64,000 nt of DNA from G965215225 sp965215225 (lineage in GTDB: Bacteria; Pseudomonadota; Gammaproteobacteria; CBDBNL01; JAAOII01), in assembly GCA_965215225.1 (NCBI GenBank), contig OZ244039.1, forward strand, positions 620,001-684,000, written 5' to 3'. The translations under genes were made by a program, and so were the position numbers. The notes below the pieces were generated by a model. That model searched no databases. It saw only the letters and a program-made list of their open reading frames with translations, and was not told where the DNA came from. This document shows positions 1 through 9,548 of the stretch, piece after piece. Positions within the stretch are counted from its first letter, which is position 1; each line of letters opens with the position of its first letter.

Positions 1-282
1 TGGGTGGGACTGACGAAATTAGACCCGGTTGGCTAGTCTGCTTCCCTTCTCAAATAGATGACTGATTTTGATTAGCCGCTCAATTTCACTCTCACCCTAC
101 AAAAACGCTTTGATTAGTCAGAATAAACCTAATTAATCAGAGTTTTCTCGCCAGACACCTAAATTTCTCGCCAGTTTTCATTAGTTAGAATAAAATAATA
201 AACCAAAGGTTTCTATATGTATTATTAATTAAAGGAAGCAATAGCTGGCATCCTTAAAAAAACTGAGTAGAATATAGTAGTT
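1..282. other. Gene-free leader region before the efflux operon
   Basis: No coding region that I can support. The stretch is AT-rich toward its right end. A short motif, TTTCTCGCCAG, occurs twice about 20 bases apart (near 143 and 162), and the words TTAGTCAGAATAAA and TTAGTTAGAATAAA also recur, so the region contains a degenerate direct repeat. A possible -10 (TAGAAT, near 269) lies just before the first gene, but I see no convincing -35, and there is no Shine-Dalgarno immediately before the ATG at 283. Confidence 0.4.
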
Positions 283-1476
283 ATGTTTAGAAAAAGAAAT
301 AAGTCTGCTGACCCGAAGGAACGGGAGGAACGGCAAGAACAGGAAGAACAGAAAGAACAAGAAGAACAGAAAGAACGGAAGCAAAAAAGGGGCTTCTTTG
401 CCTATTTGTGGGGTGCTATTACTAATGGCACCAACTATTTCATTGTTGCTCTCTTAGTTGCAGTTATTTTTGTTTGGATGTCAAGCGGTAATTCCGTGCC
501 TCCTCCAGTGATTGATGTCAATGGCAGAACCAATGCCAATGTGAAGAGTGTCCTGGTGCAACCATTCGCGCGGGAAGAGACTGAACGCACTATCCAAATC
601 AGTGGCTATACTCAGGAGGAGAGAATGGTTGCTATCAAAGCAGAGCTAAGCGCAAGGGTGGTTAGTATTGCGGTTCAAGAAAACGATGCAGTGAGAAAGA
701 ATACCCGGCTGATTAGATTAGAACAAGGGCAGGCAGCTGCCCGCTTACAACAAGCCAGGGCGCAAGAAAGGCAAACGCAGATTGAACTGGATAGCGAACG
801 CAAATTGCGCCAACAGGGACTTTCATCGGCTGCGGCTGAGGCGCGCGCCTCGGCTAGTTATGAGGCGGCCAAGGCTGCCGTTACCCTGGCTCAGAGGGAT
901 TTTCAATCCACCATAGTCAGGGCTCCTTTTGCCGGTCAGGTAGAAGAGATCTATGTGGAAGAGGGGGATTATGTTCAGCCAGGGCAGCTGCTGGCTAAGG
1001 TTGTTGATTACCAGCCTATGTTGGTTATAGGTAGCCTATCTGAATTAGAAGTGGGCTATGTTGATGAGGATACTAAGGCGACTGTTTCTTTGGTGACAGG
1101 CGAGACGCTTGCCGGAGTAGTCCGCCATCTTGCCACCCAGTCAAATCCTCAAACACGCACATTTGATGTTGAGGTTGAGGTGCCAAATGAGGATAACAAC
1201 TTAAGAGCTGGCATCACCGCGGAGCTGATTTTTCATACTGGTAGCATAACTGCTACTCGCATATCTCCATCCCTACTTAGCTTGGACGAGCAGGGTAGTT
1301 TGGGTGTTAAGACAGTCAGCGATAATCGCGTCTTTTTTACCCCAGTAGAAGTGGTAAAGGCGGGGACAAATGAGATGTGGGTTACTGGGATAGGGGAAGG
1401 AACTCAGGTCATCATTCGCGGCCATGGTTTTGTTGAAATCGGGGAGGAGGTTAGTACTCAGCAGGAGAGCGGATGA
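283..1476 (+). CDS. RND efflux membrane fusion protein (periplasmic adaptor)
   Basis: Periplasmic adaptor of a tripartite resistance-nodulation-division (RND) efflux pump; it bridges the inner-membrane pump to an outer-membrane channel. A charged, Gln/Glu/Lys-rich N-terminus (residues 8-36) is followed by one membrane anchor (about 49-67). Then come the lipoyl half-motifs, an alpha-hairpin rich in Ala/Gln/Arg (about 145-200), and a second lipoyl half with IVRAPFAGQVEEIYVEEGD, the classic AcrA/HlyD-family signature. The length of 397 aa is normal for the family. The stop overlaps the start of the RND permease by 4 bases (ATGA), which indicates translational coupling. The N-terminal charged stretch comes from short tandem DNA repeats and is longer than usual. 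No outer-membrane factor gene is adjacent, so a TolC-like protein is presumably encoded elsewhere. Substrate unknown. Confidence 0.9.
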   Translation: MFRKRNKSADPKEREERQEQEEQKEQEEQKERKQKRGFFAYLWGAITNGTNYFIVALLVAVIFVWMSSGNSVPPPVIDVNGRTNANVKSVLVQPFAREETERTIQISGYTQEERMVAIKAELSARVVSIAVQENDAVRKNTRLIRLEQGQAAARLQQARAQERQTQIELDSERKLRQQGLSSAAAEARASASYEAAKAAVTLAQRDFQSTIVRAPFAGQVEEIYVEEGDYVQPGQLLAKVVDYQPMLVIGSLSELEVGYVDEDTKATVSLVTGETLAGVVRHLATQSNPQTRTFDVEVEVPNEDNNLRAGITAELIFHTGSITATRISPSLLSLDEQGSLGVKTVSDNRVFFTPVEVVKAGTNEMWVTGIGEGTQVIIRGHGFVEIGEEVSTQQESG

Positions 1477-4400
1477 TAGAAAGGATTATTGAGGCGGCGC
1501 TTGAATATAAGCGGACAGTTCTTATGCTGTCGGTTTTGGTTATTGTCAGCGGGGTGGTTTCTTATATTCTCATACCGAAAGAAGAGGCACCAGATGTTAG
1601 CCTGCCTAATCTTTACATAGGAACTAGCCTAGAGGGGATATCCTCTATAGATGCCGACAAATTACTTGCTAATCCTATAGTCAGGGAGTTGAAAGGGATA
1701 GATGGGCTAAACAAGATTACCAGCACCAGCACCGGGGGCTATGCTGCCATTTGGCTAGAGTTTAATTCCGATGTGGATATAGATGAGGTTCAGGTGGATG
1801 TGCGCGAACAGGTAGATAAGGCGCGTGGCAACCTGCCTGAGGATGCATCAGAGCCTACTGTTGTTGAGATTAATATTGCATTATTCCCTATACTTGTCAT
1901 CACTCTGAGCGGTGATATAGATGAGGCAGAGCTCTTCCATGTTGCCGAGCTGATGCAGGATAAGCTGGAAGCCCTTCCCGGCGTTTTAGAGGCAAACATA
2001 AAGGGAGATAGAGAAGAGTTTGCCGAGGTCATAGTCAATCCCTACTTACTTGAGTCCTACAATCTTGATATTAATGAGGTGATTCGCCTAATAGCCAATA
2101 ATAATCGGCTGGTTACCGCTGGTGCCTTGGATACAGGTGAAGGACGATTCAGTGTGAAGGTGCCTGGCCTATTGGAAGATGAAGACGACATAATGAACCT
2201 TCCTATTAAGGTGGTAGATGATGTGGTTGTTACCTATGATGATGTCACTACCGCGCGCCGAACCTATAAGGACGCTAATTCCTATTCCCGTTTCAATGGC
2301 AAGCAAACTGTCAGTCTTGAGATAGTAAAGCGGATTGGTGAGAACTCGATTGACACCATTGAGGCTGTAAAGCAGACCATTGAGGAATCAGAGGCGGGGT
2401 TTCCCGCGGGTCTACGGGTGGATTATTCTTCCGATGCTTCGGTTGGTATAAGGGATAGCTTGGATAGTCTTTTCAATAATGTTCTATCGGCTGCTATATT
2501 GGTGATGTTGTTTGCCATTCTTTTCGTTGGTATTCGTAGCGCCACCCTAGTCGGTCTAGCCATTCCTTGTGCTTTTTTAACTGCGATACTCATTATAAAT
2601 ATCATGGGTTATACGCTCAACATAGTGGTGTTGTTTGCTCTTATCCTTAGTGTGGGTATGCTGGTTGATGGTGCTATAGTGGTGGCTGAATTTGCCGATA
2701 TGAAGATGTCTCAGGGCATGGCAAGAAAAGAAGCCTATGCTATGGCGGCTAAGAGAATGAGCTGGCCAATCATCACTTCTACTGCTACTACTCTGGCGGC
2801 TTTCTTCCCGCTGTTGTTTTGGCCGGACATAATAGGCGACTTTATGAGATATATCCCAATTACGGTTATTGCCACCTTGAGTTCCGCTTTAGTCATTGCG
2901 CTGATTGTTTTACCTGTGATAGGTTCAATCATTGGCAGGGCAAATCTCTTCGGTTCTGGTATACGCGCTCGTCTTCTGGCAAGTGAGAGGGGCGAGTATC
3001 ATAAGATAAGGGGTTTCACTGGTCTTTATATTTGCATCATAGATAGATATATGCGCCAACCCTATAAGGTGCTGATAATCATGTGCCTGTTGTTTGTTCT
3101 AATTATTATTTCCTATCAGAGATTTGGTAATGGAGTTGAGTTCTTCCCAGATATAGAACCAGACATAGGCACCCTGAGAATAAGAGCACGCGGGGACTTG
3201 TCTTTACAAGAGAGGGATGGAATCGTTCGTCAAGTGGAGGAAAGAGTCCTTGCGGTCCCCTATTTTAAGACTGTCTATACGACAGTTCAGATTTCTAGCG
3301 ATGGTAGCGGTGAGGCAGAAGGGGCAGCTAGCCAAGACCTCATAGGTAATATTCAAGTGGAATTTAGTGATTGGCGTCATAGGCCTAGGGCCTCGGCTAT
3401 TATGCGCGATGTTGAGGCAATAGGAGACGACTTTCCCGGCATACTGGTGGAAACAAGAACCGAGCAGGGAGGCCCGCCTTCTAATGCGGATATAGAGTTT
3501 CAGATGGACTCGGATTACAAAGACATATTGGACGAGACCATTGAACAGATAAGGGAACGTTTTTCTGGTGAGGTGGAGGGGATAAAGAGTCTGAGGACGA
3601 CCCAGTCATTGCCTAGCATTGCTTGGGAAGTGGATGTCAATCGAGAGAAGGCTAGTCAGTTCAATGTTGATATCTCTACTATTGGTTCTTTCATTCAGAT
3701 GGTTACCAATGGGGTGAGAGTGTCTGATTATTTGCCTGAGGGGGCACAAGAAGAGTTGGATATTCGGGTTCGATTTCCAGAAGACTATCGCAATATAGAT
3801 AGATTAGAAAATATGCGTATATCTGTGGCGGGGAGCCAGGTGCCCATAAGCAATTTCATCGAACGGCAGGCTCGACCGCGTGAGAATGAGATTAGGCGGG
3901 TCAATGGTCGTTATGCCTATAACATAGAAATAGACCTTGAGGAAGGCTTGAGGCCGGATCAAAAGATACCGGAACTGACTGCTATCTTGAGTCAGGGGCT
4001 GCCCGAAGAAGTGAGCTGGCAGTTTCGCGGGACTCAAGAAGACCAGGATGAGGCATCTGCCTTTCTTATGCGCGCCTTTGGCGTAGCTTTTTTCATTATG
4101 TTAACTATTCTGGTCACCCAATTTAATAGTTTTCGTCAAGCGCTCCTCATCCTAAGCGCCATCTTTTTCTCTACTGCTGGTGTCTTCTTGGGGCTGTTAC
4201 TCAAAGGAGAGCCTTTTGGGATAGTGATGAGCGGGGTAGGGGTTATTGCCTTAGCTGGAATAGTGGTTAATAATAATATCATTCTTATCGATACTTTTAA
4301 TCGTCTCAGAAGAGAAGGAAAGGCAGCTCGCGATGCTGTGCTACAAACCTGCACTCAAAGATTTCGTCCCGTTATACTGACTTCGGTTACCACCATCATG

Positions 4401-4655
4401 GGCCTCATGCCGATGGTCATCCAGCTTAATATAAATTGGATTACGCGAGAATTGACTATCGGCTCTCCATCCACTCAATGGTGGGTGCAACTTTCTACTG
4501 CCATTGCTGGTGGCTTGTTCTTCGCCACTATCATTACCCTATTCCTTACGCCCTCTATGCTGTATCTCATTGGAACTAGGCAGGAGCGAAAAGAGAAGCG
4601 AAAACAAAAAAGAGAAGAAGAACTTGCCCTAGCCGCCATGCAACCAAGCGGCTAA
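1473..4655 (+). CDS. RND efflux transporter permease (AcrB/CzcA-like superfamily)
   Basis: Inner-membrane proton-driven pump of the RND superfamily. At 1060 aa it has the expected two-fold repeat: TM1 near the N-terminus, a large periplasmic loop, a TM bundle with the family motif GMLVDGAIVVAEF (about residues 395-407), a second periplasmic loop, and a second bundle with GIVVNNNIILIDTFNRLRREG (about 927-947). The Asp in the first TM4-like motif (LVDGAIV) is the usual proton-relay position. It lies directly downstream of, and overlaps, the adaptor gene, so the two form one operon. The VNNNIILIDTF type and the N-terminal EEAPDV motif resemble the non-AcrB multidrug or lipid-type RND pumps. The substrate cannot be deduced from sequence. 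Confidence 0.93.
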   Translation: MIERIIEAALEYKRTVLMLSVLVIVSGVVSYILIPKEEAPDVSLPNLYIGTSLEGISSIDADKLLANPIVRELKGIDGLNKITSTSTGGYAAIWLEFNSDVDIDEVQVDVREQVDKARGNLPEDASEPTVVEINIALFPILVITLSGDIDEAELFHVAELMQDKLEALPGVLEANIKGDREEFAEVIVNPYLLESYNLDINEVIRLIANNNRLVTAGALDTGEGRFSVKVPGLLEDEDDIMNLPIKVVDDVVVTYDDVTTARRTYKDANSYSRFNGKQTVSLEIVKRIGENSIDTIEAVKQTIEESEAGFPAGLRVDYSSDASVGIRDSLDSLFNNVLSAAILVMLFAILFVGIRSATLVGLAIPCAFLTAILIINIMGYTLNIVVLFALILSVGMLVDGAIVVAEFADMKMSQGMARKEAYAMAAKRMSWPIITSTATTLAAFFPLLFWPDIIGDFMRYIPITVIATLSSALVIALIVLPVIGSIIGRANLFGSGIRARLLASERGEYHKIRGFTGLYICIIDRYMRQPYKVLIIMCLLFVLIIISYQRFGNGVEFFPDIEPDIGTLRIRARGDLSLQERDGIVRQVEERVLAVPYFKTVYTTVQISSDGSGEAEGAASQDLIGNIQVEFSDWRHRPRASAIMRDVEAIGDDFPGILVETRTEQGGPPSNADIEFQMDSDYKDILDETIEQIRERFSGEVEGIKSLRTTQSLPSIAWEVDVNREKASQFNVDISTIGSFIQMVTNGVRVSDYLPEGAQEELDIRVRFPEDYRNIDRLENMRISVAGSQVPISNFIERQARPRENEIRRVNGRYAYNIEIDLEEGLRPDQKIPELTAILSQGLPEEVSWQFRGTQEDQDEASAFLMRAFGVAFFIMLTILVTQFNSFRQALLILSAIFFSTAGVFLGLLLKGEPFGIVMSGVGVIALAGIVVNNNIILIDTFNRLRREGKAARDAVLQTCTQRFRPVILTSVTTIMGLMPMVIQLNINWITRELTIGSPSTQWWVQLSTAIAGGLFFATIITLFLTPSMLYLIGTRQERKEKRKQKREEELALAAMQPSG

Positions 4656-4665
4656 TCTTAACATC

Positions 4666-5715
4666 TTGTTATTGAATTCCCTGCTGGTTCTGATTGTGGC
4701 AGCCGTATCTTCGTTGGTATTGATTGCCATTCCATTGCCGGCGTTTTTGCGTGATACAGATACTAGCAGCCCCCAAAAGATACATGATGATCCGAACATC
4801 CCTCATCTAGGCGGTCTTGCTGTGCTCCTAGGGATGATAGTTGGGTTGTTTCAGAGTTGGTTGCTATTGTTGCTGTTTTTATTGGCTTTCATCACTGGGT
4901 TCATTGAGGATCTATTCAAAGATATAAGCCCCTTTTATCGGTTGTTCCTTTCTTTTATAGTAGTTGCTCTGGCTTGTTGGTTGCTACAAACCAGCTTTGA
5001 TAGAAGTGGCGCCAGCTGGGTGGATGAGCAATTATTGTCCTATCCGCCATTGGCCTATGGTCTTGCTATATTTATGGTGGCAGGAGTGATGCATGCAGTT
5101 AATATCATAGATGGATACAATGGCCTTATGCCTGGCTGGGCGATACTGTCGTCTGGCGCCCTGTTCTTAATCGCCATTCGGGTAGGGGATGGGGAGATGG
5201 CATTTATCTTCCTTGCTTTAGCAGCCTCTCTTGTGGGGGTTCTTATCTTTAATTATCCTTGGGGGAAGCTATTTATGGGGGATGGTGGCGCCTATCTAGT
5301 AGGATTCATTCTTGCATTTTGCTCTCTTATGTTGATAAATCGCAATCTAGCTGTGTCGCCCTGGTTCCCTCTGGTGGTGGTGGCTTATCCGGTGTGTGAG
5401 ACTCTTTTCTCTATTTGTCGCCGCCTGTTCTTCGCGCGCCGATCTCCGGTGCTACCAGATAGATTACATACTCAGCACATGATCCACCGTCTTTTGTGTT
5501 TGCTATTTCCTAAGATGCCAAGGCTCAGTCATTGTTTGGTGGCACCAATCCTGTGCTTGTTTAGCAGCCTAGCTAGCATAGTTCCCGCCATTTACTATTG
5601 GAATAAGACTATTCCTCTCTTTATGATAGGCGTTGGTTTTATTATTTTTTATATATTCTGCTATTTTATTTTGCTTTGGCTTGAGAGCTCGCTCAGATCA
5701 AACGCCGCCACCTAA
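4666..5715 (+). CDS. Undecaprenyl-phosphate sugar-1-phosphate transferase, MraY/WecA (GT4) family
   Basis: Polytopic membrane enzyme that transfers a sugar-1-phosphate from a UDP-sugar to a polyprenyl phosphate carrier, the first step of a surface polysaccharide. Family landmarks are visible. An early HDDPNIPHLGG segment corresponds to the N-terminal K-x-H-D-P motif. IIDGYNGLMPG is the WecA/MraY NxxDGxNGL-type motif, MGDGGAYLVGF is the second Asp motif, and a His-rich LHTQHMIHRL loop follows. About ten membrane segments; 349 aa is typical. I accept a TTG start at 4666, ten bases after the RND stop, because no ATG or GTG gives a better N-terminus and the hydrophobic first helix begins there. 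It overlaps the convergent livF 3' end by 18 bases. It is more WecA/TagO-like than MraY-like because it is not in a mur cluster. Confidence 0.82.
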   Translation: MLLNSLLVLIVAAVSSLVLIAIPLPAFLRDTDTSSPQKIHDDPNIPHLGGLAVLLGMIVGLFQSWLLLLLFLLAFITGFIEDLFKDISPFYRLFLSFIVVALACWLLQTSFDRSGASWVDEQLLSYPPLAYGLAIFMVAGVMHAVNIIDGYNGLMPGWAILSSGALFLIAIRVGDGEMAFIFLALAASLVGVLIFNYPWGKLFMGDGGAYLVGFILAFCSLMLINRNLAVSPWFPLVVVAYPVCETLFSICRRLFFARRSPVLPDRLHTQHMIHRLLCLLFPKMPRLSHCLVAPILCLFSSLASIVPAIYYWNKTIPLFMIGVGFIIFYIFCYFILLWLESSLRSNAAT

Positions 5716-6417
5716 ATAAGCAGCCTGAACTTCTTCATTTTTTGATAGCTGCTCACTAGTGCCAGATAGGGTGATGCTGCCATTCACCAGCACATAGGCC
5801 CGTTGGGCAAGATGGAGAGCCAGGTTGGCATTTTGTTCTACCAATAGGATGGTAATGCCTTCGGCAGCGACTTCTTTCAAAGTGGCAAAAATTTGTTGGA
5901 CTACCAAAGGAGCTAAGCCAAGACTTGGTTCATCTAATAAGAGAAAGTCTGGTTTGCTCATTAGGCCCCTTCCTATTGCCAGCATCTGCTGCTCACCGCC
6001 GGATAGGGTGCCGCCGCGTTGATCTTTTCTATCAGCCAATATTGGAAAGATCTCGTAAATACCCATAGCGGTCTTTTGCAACTCGGCTGGCCTAGTCCTC
6101 ACTGAACCTATGAAGAGGTTTTCTTCAACAGTGAGGCCGGGAAAGATCCGTCTTCCTTCTGGCACCAGAGATATTCCTAACTTGGCTATGTCGCTGGTAG
6201 CAAATCTTTTGATAGAATTGCCATGGAACAAGATATCACCGTCTTTGGCGGGAGGATTAGCAAATATAGTCATCAAAAGGGTAGACTTACCTGCCCCATT
6301 GGCCCCAATTATGGTTACTATCTCACCCTTATTGACATACAAGGATAGGTCCCTCAATGCTTGAATAGGACCATAGAAGGTGTTGATGTTCTTTATTTCT
6401 AGTAAGGCTGGGCTCAT
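5698..6417 (-). CDS. livF: Branched-chain amino acid ABC transporter ATP-binding protein LivF
   Basis: Cytoplasmic ATPase of a high-affinity hydrophobic amino acid importer. Walker A GANGAGKST (about residues 38-46), ABC signature LSGGEQQMLAIGR, Walker B FLLLDEPSLGLAP and the switch His in LLVEQN are all present. The length of 239 aa matches LivF. Its start overlaps the livG stop by 4 bases, making it the last gene of the minus-strand livK-H-M-G-F operon. It is convergent with, and slightly overlaps, the GT4 transferase gene. LivF/UrtE and LivF/BraG types are hard to separate by motif alone, but no urea-transport genes are nearby, so branched-chain amino acids are the likeliest substrate. Confidence 0.92.
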   Translation of the reverse strand: MSPALLEIKNINTFYGPIQALRDLSLYVNKGEIVTIIGANGAGKSTLLMTIFANPPAKDGDILFHGNSIKRFATSDIAKLGISLVPEGRRIFPGLTVEENLFIGSVRTRPAELQKTAMGIYEIFPILADRKDQRGGTLSGGEQQMLAIGRGLMSKPDFLLLDEPSLGLAPLVVQQIFATLKEVAAEGITILLVEQNANLALHLAQRAYVLVNGSITLSGTSEQLSKNEEVQAAYLGGGV

Positions 6418-7274
6418 TCCTCGGCGCCAAGATAGGCGGCGATTACCTTAGGATTCTTTTTCACCTCAGCCGGGGAGCCGGCGAAGAGCACTTCGCCATG
6501 GTCTAGGACAACAATGTGGTCGGATATATTCATAACCAGACGCATGTCATGTTCAATGATGAGAATGGTTACATTGAACTCGTCTCTCAGTGCTTTTATC
6601 ATCTTACTAAGGTCGGTTGTTTCTTGAGGGTTCAGCCCGGCCGCTGGTTCATCAAGACAGAGGAGCTGTGGTTTGGTGCACATGGCGCGCGCAATTTCTA
6701 GTCTTTTTTGCTCGCCATAGGGTAGCTCTCCCGCTATCCTATTGACTATATGGGAAAGACCAAAATAGTCTAGCCACTCATGAGCCCTATCTAATGCTTC
6801 TTTTTCAGAAGTGATATAGTGACGACTATTAAGGACACCGCTTAGCAACCCTCGTTCCATATGCATATGCTGAGCGACCAGTAGATTTTCAATTACGGTC
6901 ATCTCTTTAAATAGGCGGGTGTTTTGAAAAGTGCGAGCAAGTCCAGCCCGATTTACTTGATGGGTGCCACCGAACATCTTATAGAAGAGTCGGCGCGCAA
7001 ATGCAATAGGGTTGATAAAGTCTTGCCAGATGAAACTCTCGCCAATAAGTTGAACTAGATTTATTTCGTGGTCATCTTTCTTCATACGAATACTGCCACC
7101 TGATTGGGCGCGATAGAAGCCGGTCAAGCAGTTGAAAACAGTTGTCTTACCTGCGCCATTGGGTCCTATGAGCGCTGTGATAGAGTTGCTTGCTACTTCA
7201 AAGGTAACATCTTGAAGGGCGATTATGCCGCCAAAGCGCATATTTAGTCCAGTTACTTCAAGGGCATTATTCAT
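6414..7274 (-). CDS. livG: Branched-chain amino acid ABC transporter ATP-binding protein LivG
   Basis: Second ATPase of the importer. Walker A GPNGAGKTT (about residues 37-45), the LivG-type signature region PYGEQKRLEIARAM in place of a canonical LSGGQ, Walker B LLCLDEPAAGLNP, and switch region LIIEHDM. The 286 aa length is slightly longer than E. coli LivG because of an insert after the Walker A domain (roughly residues 58-100), a common feature of the LivG branch in marine and environmental bacteria. It overlaps livM upstream by 8 bases and livF downstream by 4 bases, so the cluster is translationally coupled. Confidence 0.92.
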   Translation of the reverse strand: MNNALEVTGLNMRFGGIIALQDVTFEVASNSITALIGPNGAGKTTVFNCLTGFYRAQSGGSIRMKKDDHEINLVQLIGESFIWQDFINPIAFARRLFYKMFGGTHQVNRAGLARTFQNTRLFKEMTVIENLLVAQHMHMERGLLSGVLNSRHYITSEKEALDRAHEWLDYFGLSHIVNRIAGELPYGEQKRLEIARAMCTKPQLLCLDEPAAGLNPQETTDLSKMIKALRDEFNVTILIIEHDMRLVMNISDHIVVLDHGEVLFAGSPAEVKKNPKVIAAYLGAEE

Positions 7275-8574
7275 TGCTTAGGCGATAAAAAGGACGAACT
7301 GGTTTTACTAAGCCACGCGGCCGCCATATCATCATGAGAATCATGAAGGCGCCGAACATAAGGACGCGATAGTCGGCAAACTCTCTCAGCAGTTCCGGTA
7401 GTAGAGTCAGGACTGTGGCTGCTATGACGACTCCAACGGTGGACCCCAAACCGCCTAATACCACTATGGCTACTATGAGGGCGGATTCTAAGAAGGTAAA
7501 AGAATGGGGATTGACAAATCTTTGATAGGCGGCGAAGAATACGCCAGCAACTCCTCCGACACTGGCACCTATCATAAAGGCGGAAAGCTTGACAAGAACA
7601 TGGTTTAATCCTAAGGAGCGACAGGCTATCTCGTCTTCGCGTAGGGCTTCCCAGGCTCTGCCGACTGGCATTTGAACCAGACGGCGATTAATATAGAGAG
7701 CCAACACCACTATCATAAGCAATAGCCAATAGATGAAGATGTATCTATATGAGGAACTATACTCAAGACCAAAAAATTCATGGAAAGGAGGCATGCCATC
7801 ACTGCCACGCCGGCTAAATGAAAGGAGGTTAAAAAAAGTAACATCTGGCGCCCTCATTCCGTTGGGACCGTCGGTTAGAGAAATCCAGTTATTCAGTACC
7901 AGCCGAATGATCTCGCCAAAACCCAGGGTGACTATAGCAAGATAGTCGCCGTGCATTCGGAGGACGGGGAAGCCAAGGACGGCGCCCCAACAGGCGGCAA
8001 TAATGGGACTGATGACTAGAACACTCCAAAACCCCAGCCCCAATTCAGCATAACCTATGGTAAGGGAGTAGGCGCCAATCGCATAGAAAGCAACATAGCC
8101 TAGATCTAACAATCCTGCTAATCCCACAACTATGTTGAGCCCCATACCCAGCAGGATATAGATGAGCGCTAGGATCATTATGCCGATACCATATCTGCCA
8201 CCTAGGATACCAAGCGTATCTGGCGCCAAATGAGCATAAACTGGATAGATAACGGCGATAAGAGCGATGATACTAATGGCTATTCTCTGCCAATGAAAGC
8301 CATCCTTAGGCTGTTCAACGGTCACATGAACCTTACGGCCACTGATAAATGATTCCAGCACTCGCTCACCATAGCTGGTTTGGAAGAAGAGGGATATGAA
8401 GAATCTGCCCACAGTGATGACGAGAGCAAAACTCAGCGCAAATGGGAGATTGTTTCTCACCTCATAGCCATCTAGTATCAATCCCATGATGGGGGCAAAG
8501 AGGACGACTGCAATCATCCCAGCCAGAAAGGAGTCAAAGAGCGACTTGCGGATGCTTATATTATGGGCAATCAA
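7267..8574 (-). CDS. livM: Branched-chain amino acid ABC transporter permease LivM
   Basis: Integral membrane permease of the Liv importer. The core contains the family segment GLNIVVGLAGLLDLGYVAFYAIGAY and the EAA-like loop REDEIACRSLGLNHVLVKLSAF, which contacts the ATPase. The C-terminal WRPRGL motif is typical of LivM. At 435 aa it has an extended N-terminal membrane region (residues 1-110) like other proteobacterial LivM proteins. It overlaps livH by 4 bases and livG by 8 bases. Together with LivH it forms the heterodimeric channel. Confidence 0.93.
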   Translation of the reverse strand: MIAHNISIRKSLFDSFLAGMIAVVLFAPIMGLILDGYEVRNNLPFALSFALVITVGRFFISLFFQTSYGERVLESFISGRKVHVTVEQPKDGFHWQRIAISIIALIAVIYPVYAHLAPDTLGILGGRYGIGIMILALIYILLGMGLNIVVGLAGLLDLGYVAFYAIGAYSLTIGYAELGLGFWSVLVISPIIAACWGAVLGFPVLRMHGDYLAIVTLGFGEIIRLVLNNWISLTDGPNGMRAPDVTFFNLLSFSRRGSDGMPPFHEFFGLEYSSSYRYIFIYWLLLMIVVLALYINRRLVQMPVGRAWEALREDEIACRSLGLNHVLVKLSAFMIGASVGGVAGVFFAAYQRFVNPHSFTFLESALIVAIVVLGGLGSTVGVVIAATVLTLLPELLREFADYRVLMFGAFMILMMIWRPRGLVKPVRPFYRLSNE

Positions 8575-9488
8575 ACTTTTTCTACTTCTGGTTTGCCAAG
8601 GATGCCACTTGGGCGAAAGATTAGAATGAAGACTAGTAGGCTAAAGGCAAATACATCCTTATAGTCGGTGTTTATGAAACCGGAGAATAGTGATTCCGAC
8701 ATACCCAGAATGATTCCGCCTAGCATGGCACCTGGTAAAGAGCCTATGCCGCCAAGAACAGCAGCTGTGAATGCCTTAATACCTGTGATAAATCCTATGT
8801 AAAAATCAAAAGTGCCGTAGTTTAAGGTTACCAAGACTCCTGCTAGAGCTGCCATGGTGGCACCGATAACGAAAACCGATGAGATAATCCTGTCGGTCTT
8901 TACACCCAGAATAGATGCCATGACTCGATCCTGCTGAGTGGCGCGGCATTGGCGTCCCAAAGAGGTTCTGCTGATGAGATAATTAAGTAAGAACATCCCT
9001 ATGACAGCAGCTAAGACGATGAAAATTTGAGCAAAGGTAATCTGAACAAAGTTCTCGTCACTACCTAAGCGGAATACCCCTTCAATGAGGGTGGGCACTC
9101 CTTGATTGCGAGCACCCTGATTGAGCAAGACATAATTCTGTAAAAATAGCGACATTCCTATGGCAGAAATGAGTGGGGCTAGACGGGTGGATTGGCGTAG
9201 GGGGCGATAGGCAACTCTTTCAATTGTCCATCCATAACAAGAGGTGATAAGGATAGTGACTAAAAGAGCAAAGAGAATAACGGCAATAGGTGAATGAATG
9301 CCGAAAAAAGCTAGGACAGCTATGGCAATGGCGGCCAGATAGGCCGCGATCATATATACCTCTCCATGAGCGAAGTTAATCATGCCTATGATGCCGTAAA
9401 CCATGGTATATCCCACAGCAATCAGGCCATAGACTGAACCGAGAACTATGCCATTAATCAGTTGTTGGCTTAGTATATGAAGATCCAT
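8571..9488 (-). CDS. livH: Branched-chain amino acid ABC transporter permease LivH
   Basis: Inner-membrane permease of the Liv importer. The N-terminal LINGIVLGSVYGLIAVGYTMVYGIIGMINFAHGE block is nearly invariant in LivH, and RATQQDRVMASILGV is the ATPase-contacting loop. Length 305 aa, with about eight TM segments. It is the first gene after a terminator hairpin that separates it from livK, so its transcription is probably fed by read-through from the livK promoter. Confidence 0.93.
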   Translation of the reverse strand: MDLHILSQQLINGIVLGSVYGLIAVGYTMVYGIIGMINFAHGEVYMIAAYLAAIAIAVLAFFGIHSPIAVILFALLVTILITSCYGWTIERVAYRPLRQSTRLAPLISAIGMSLFLQNYVLLNQGARNQGVPTLIEGVFRLGSDENFVQITFAQIFIVLAAVIGMFLLNYLISRTSLGRQCRATQQDRVMASILGVKTDRIISSVFVIGATMAALAGVLVTLNYGTFDFYIGFITGIKAFTAAVLGGIGSLPGAMLGGIILGMSESLFSGFINTDYKDVFAFSLLVFILIFRPSGILGKPEVEKV

Positions 9489-9515
9489 TGGCTATTAGTG
9501 TTAATTCTGAATAAA

Positions 9516-9548
9516 AAGAAGCCGCCCTCTTAGGGGCGGCTCTTCTTT
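9516..9548 (-). terminator. Intrinsic terminator or attenuator between livK and livH
   Basis: Read on the minus strand, a GC-rich inverted repeat (GCCGCCCC, loop TAAGA, GGGCGGC) is followed by TTCTTTTTAT. It begins at the livK stop codon and ends about 28 bases before livH starts. This position fits a partial terminator that gives high expression of the binding protein and lower expression of the permease and ATPase genes. Confidence 0.85.
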
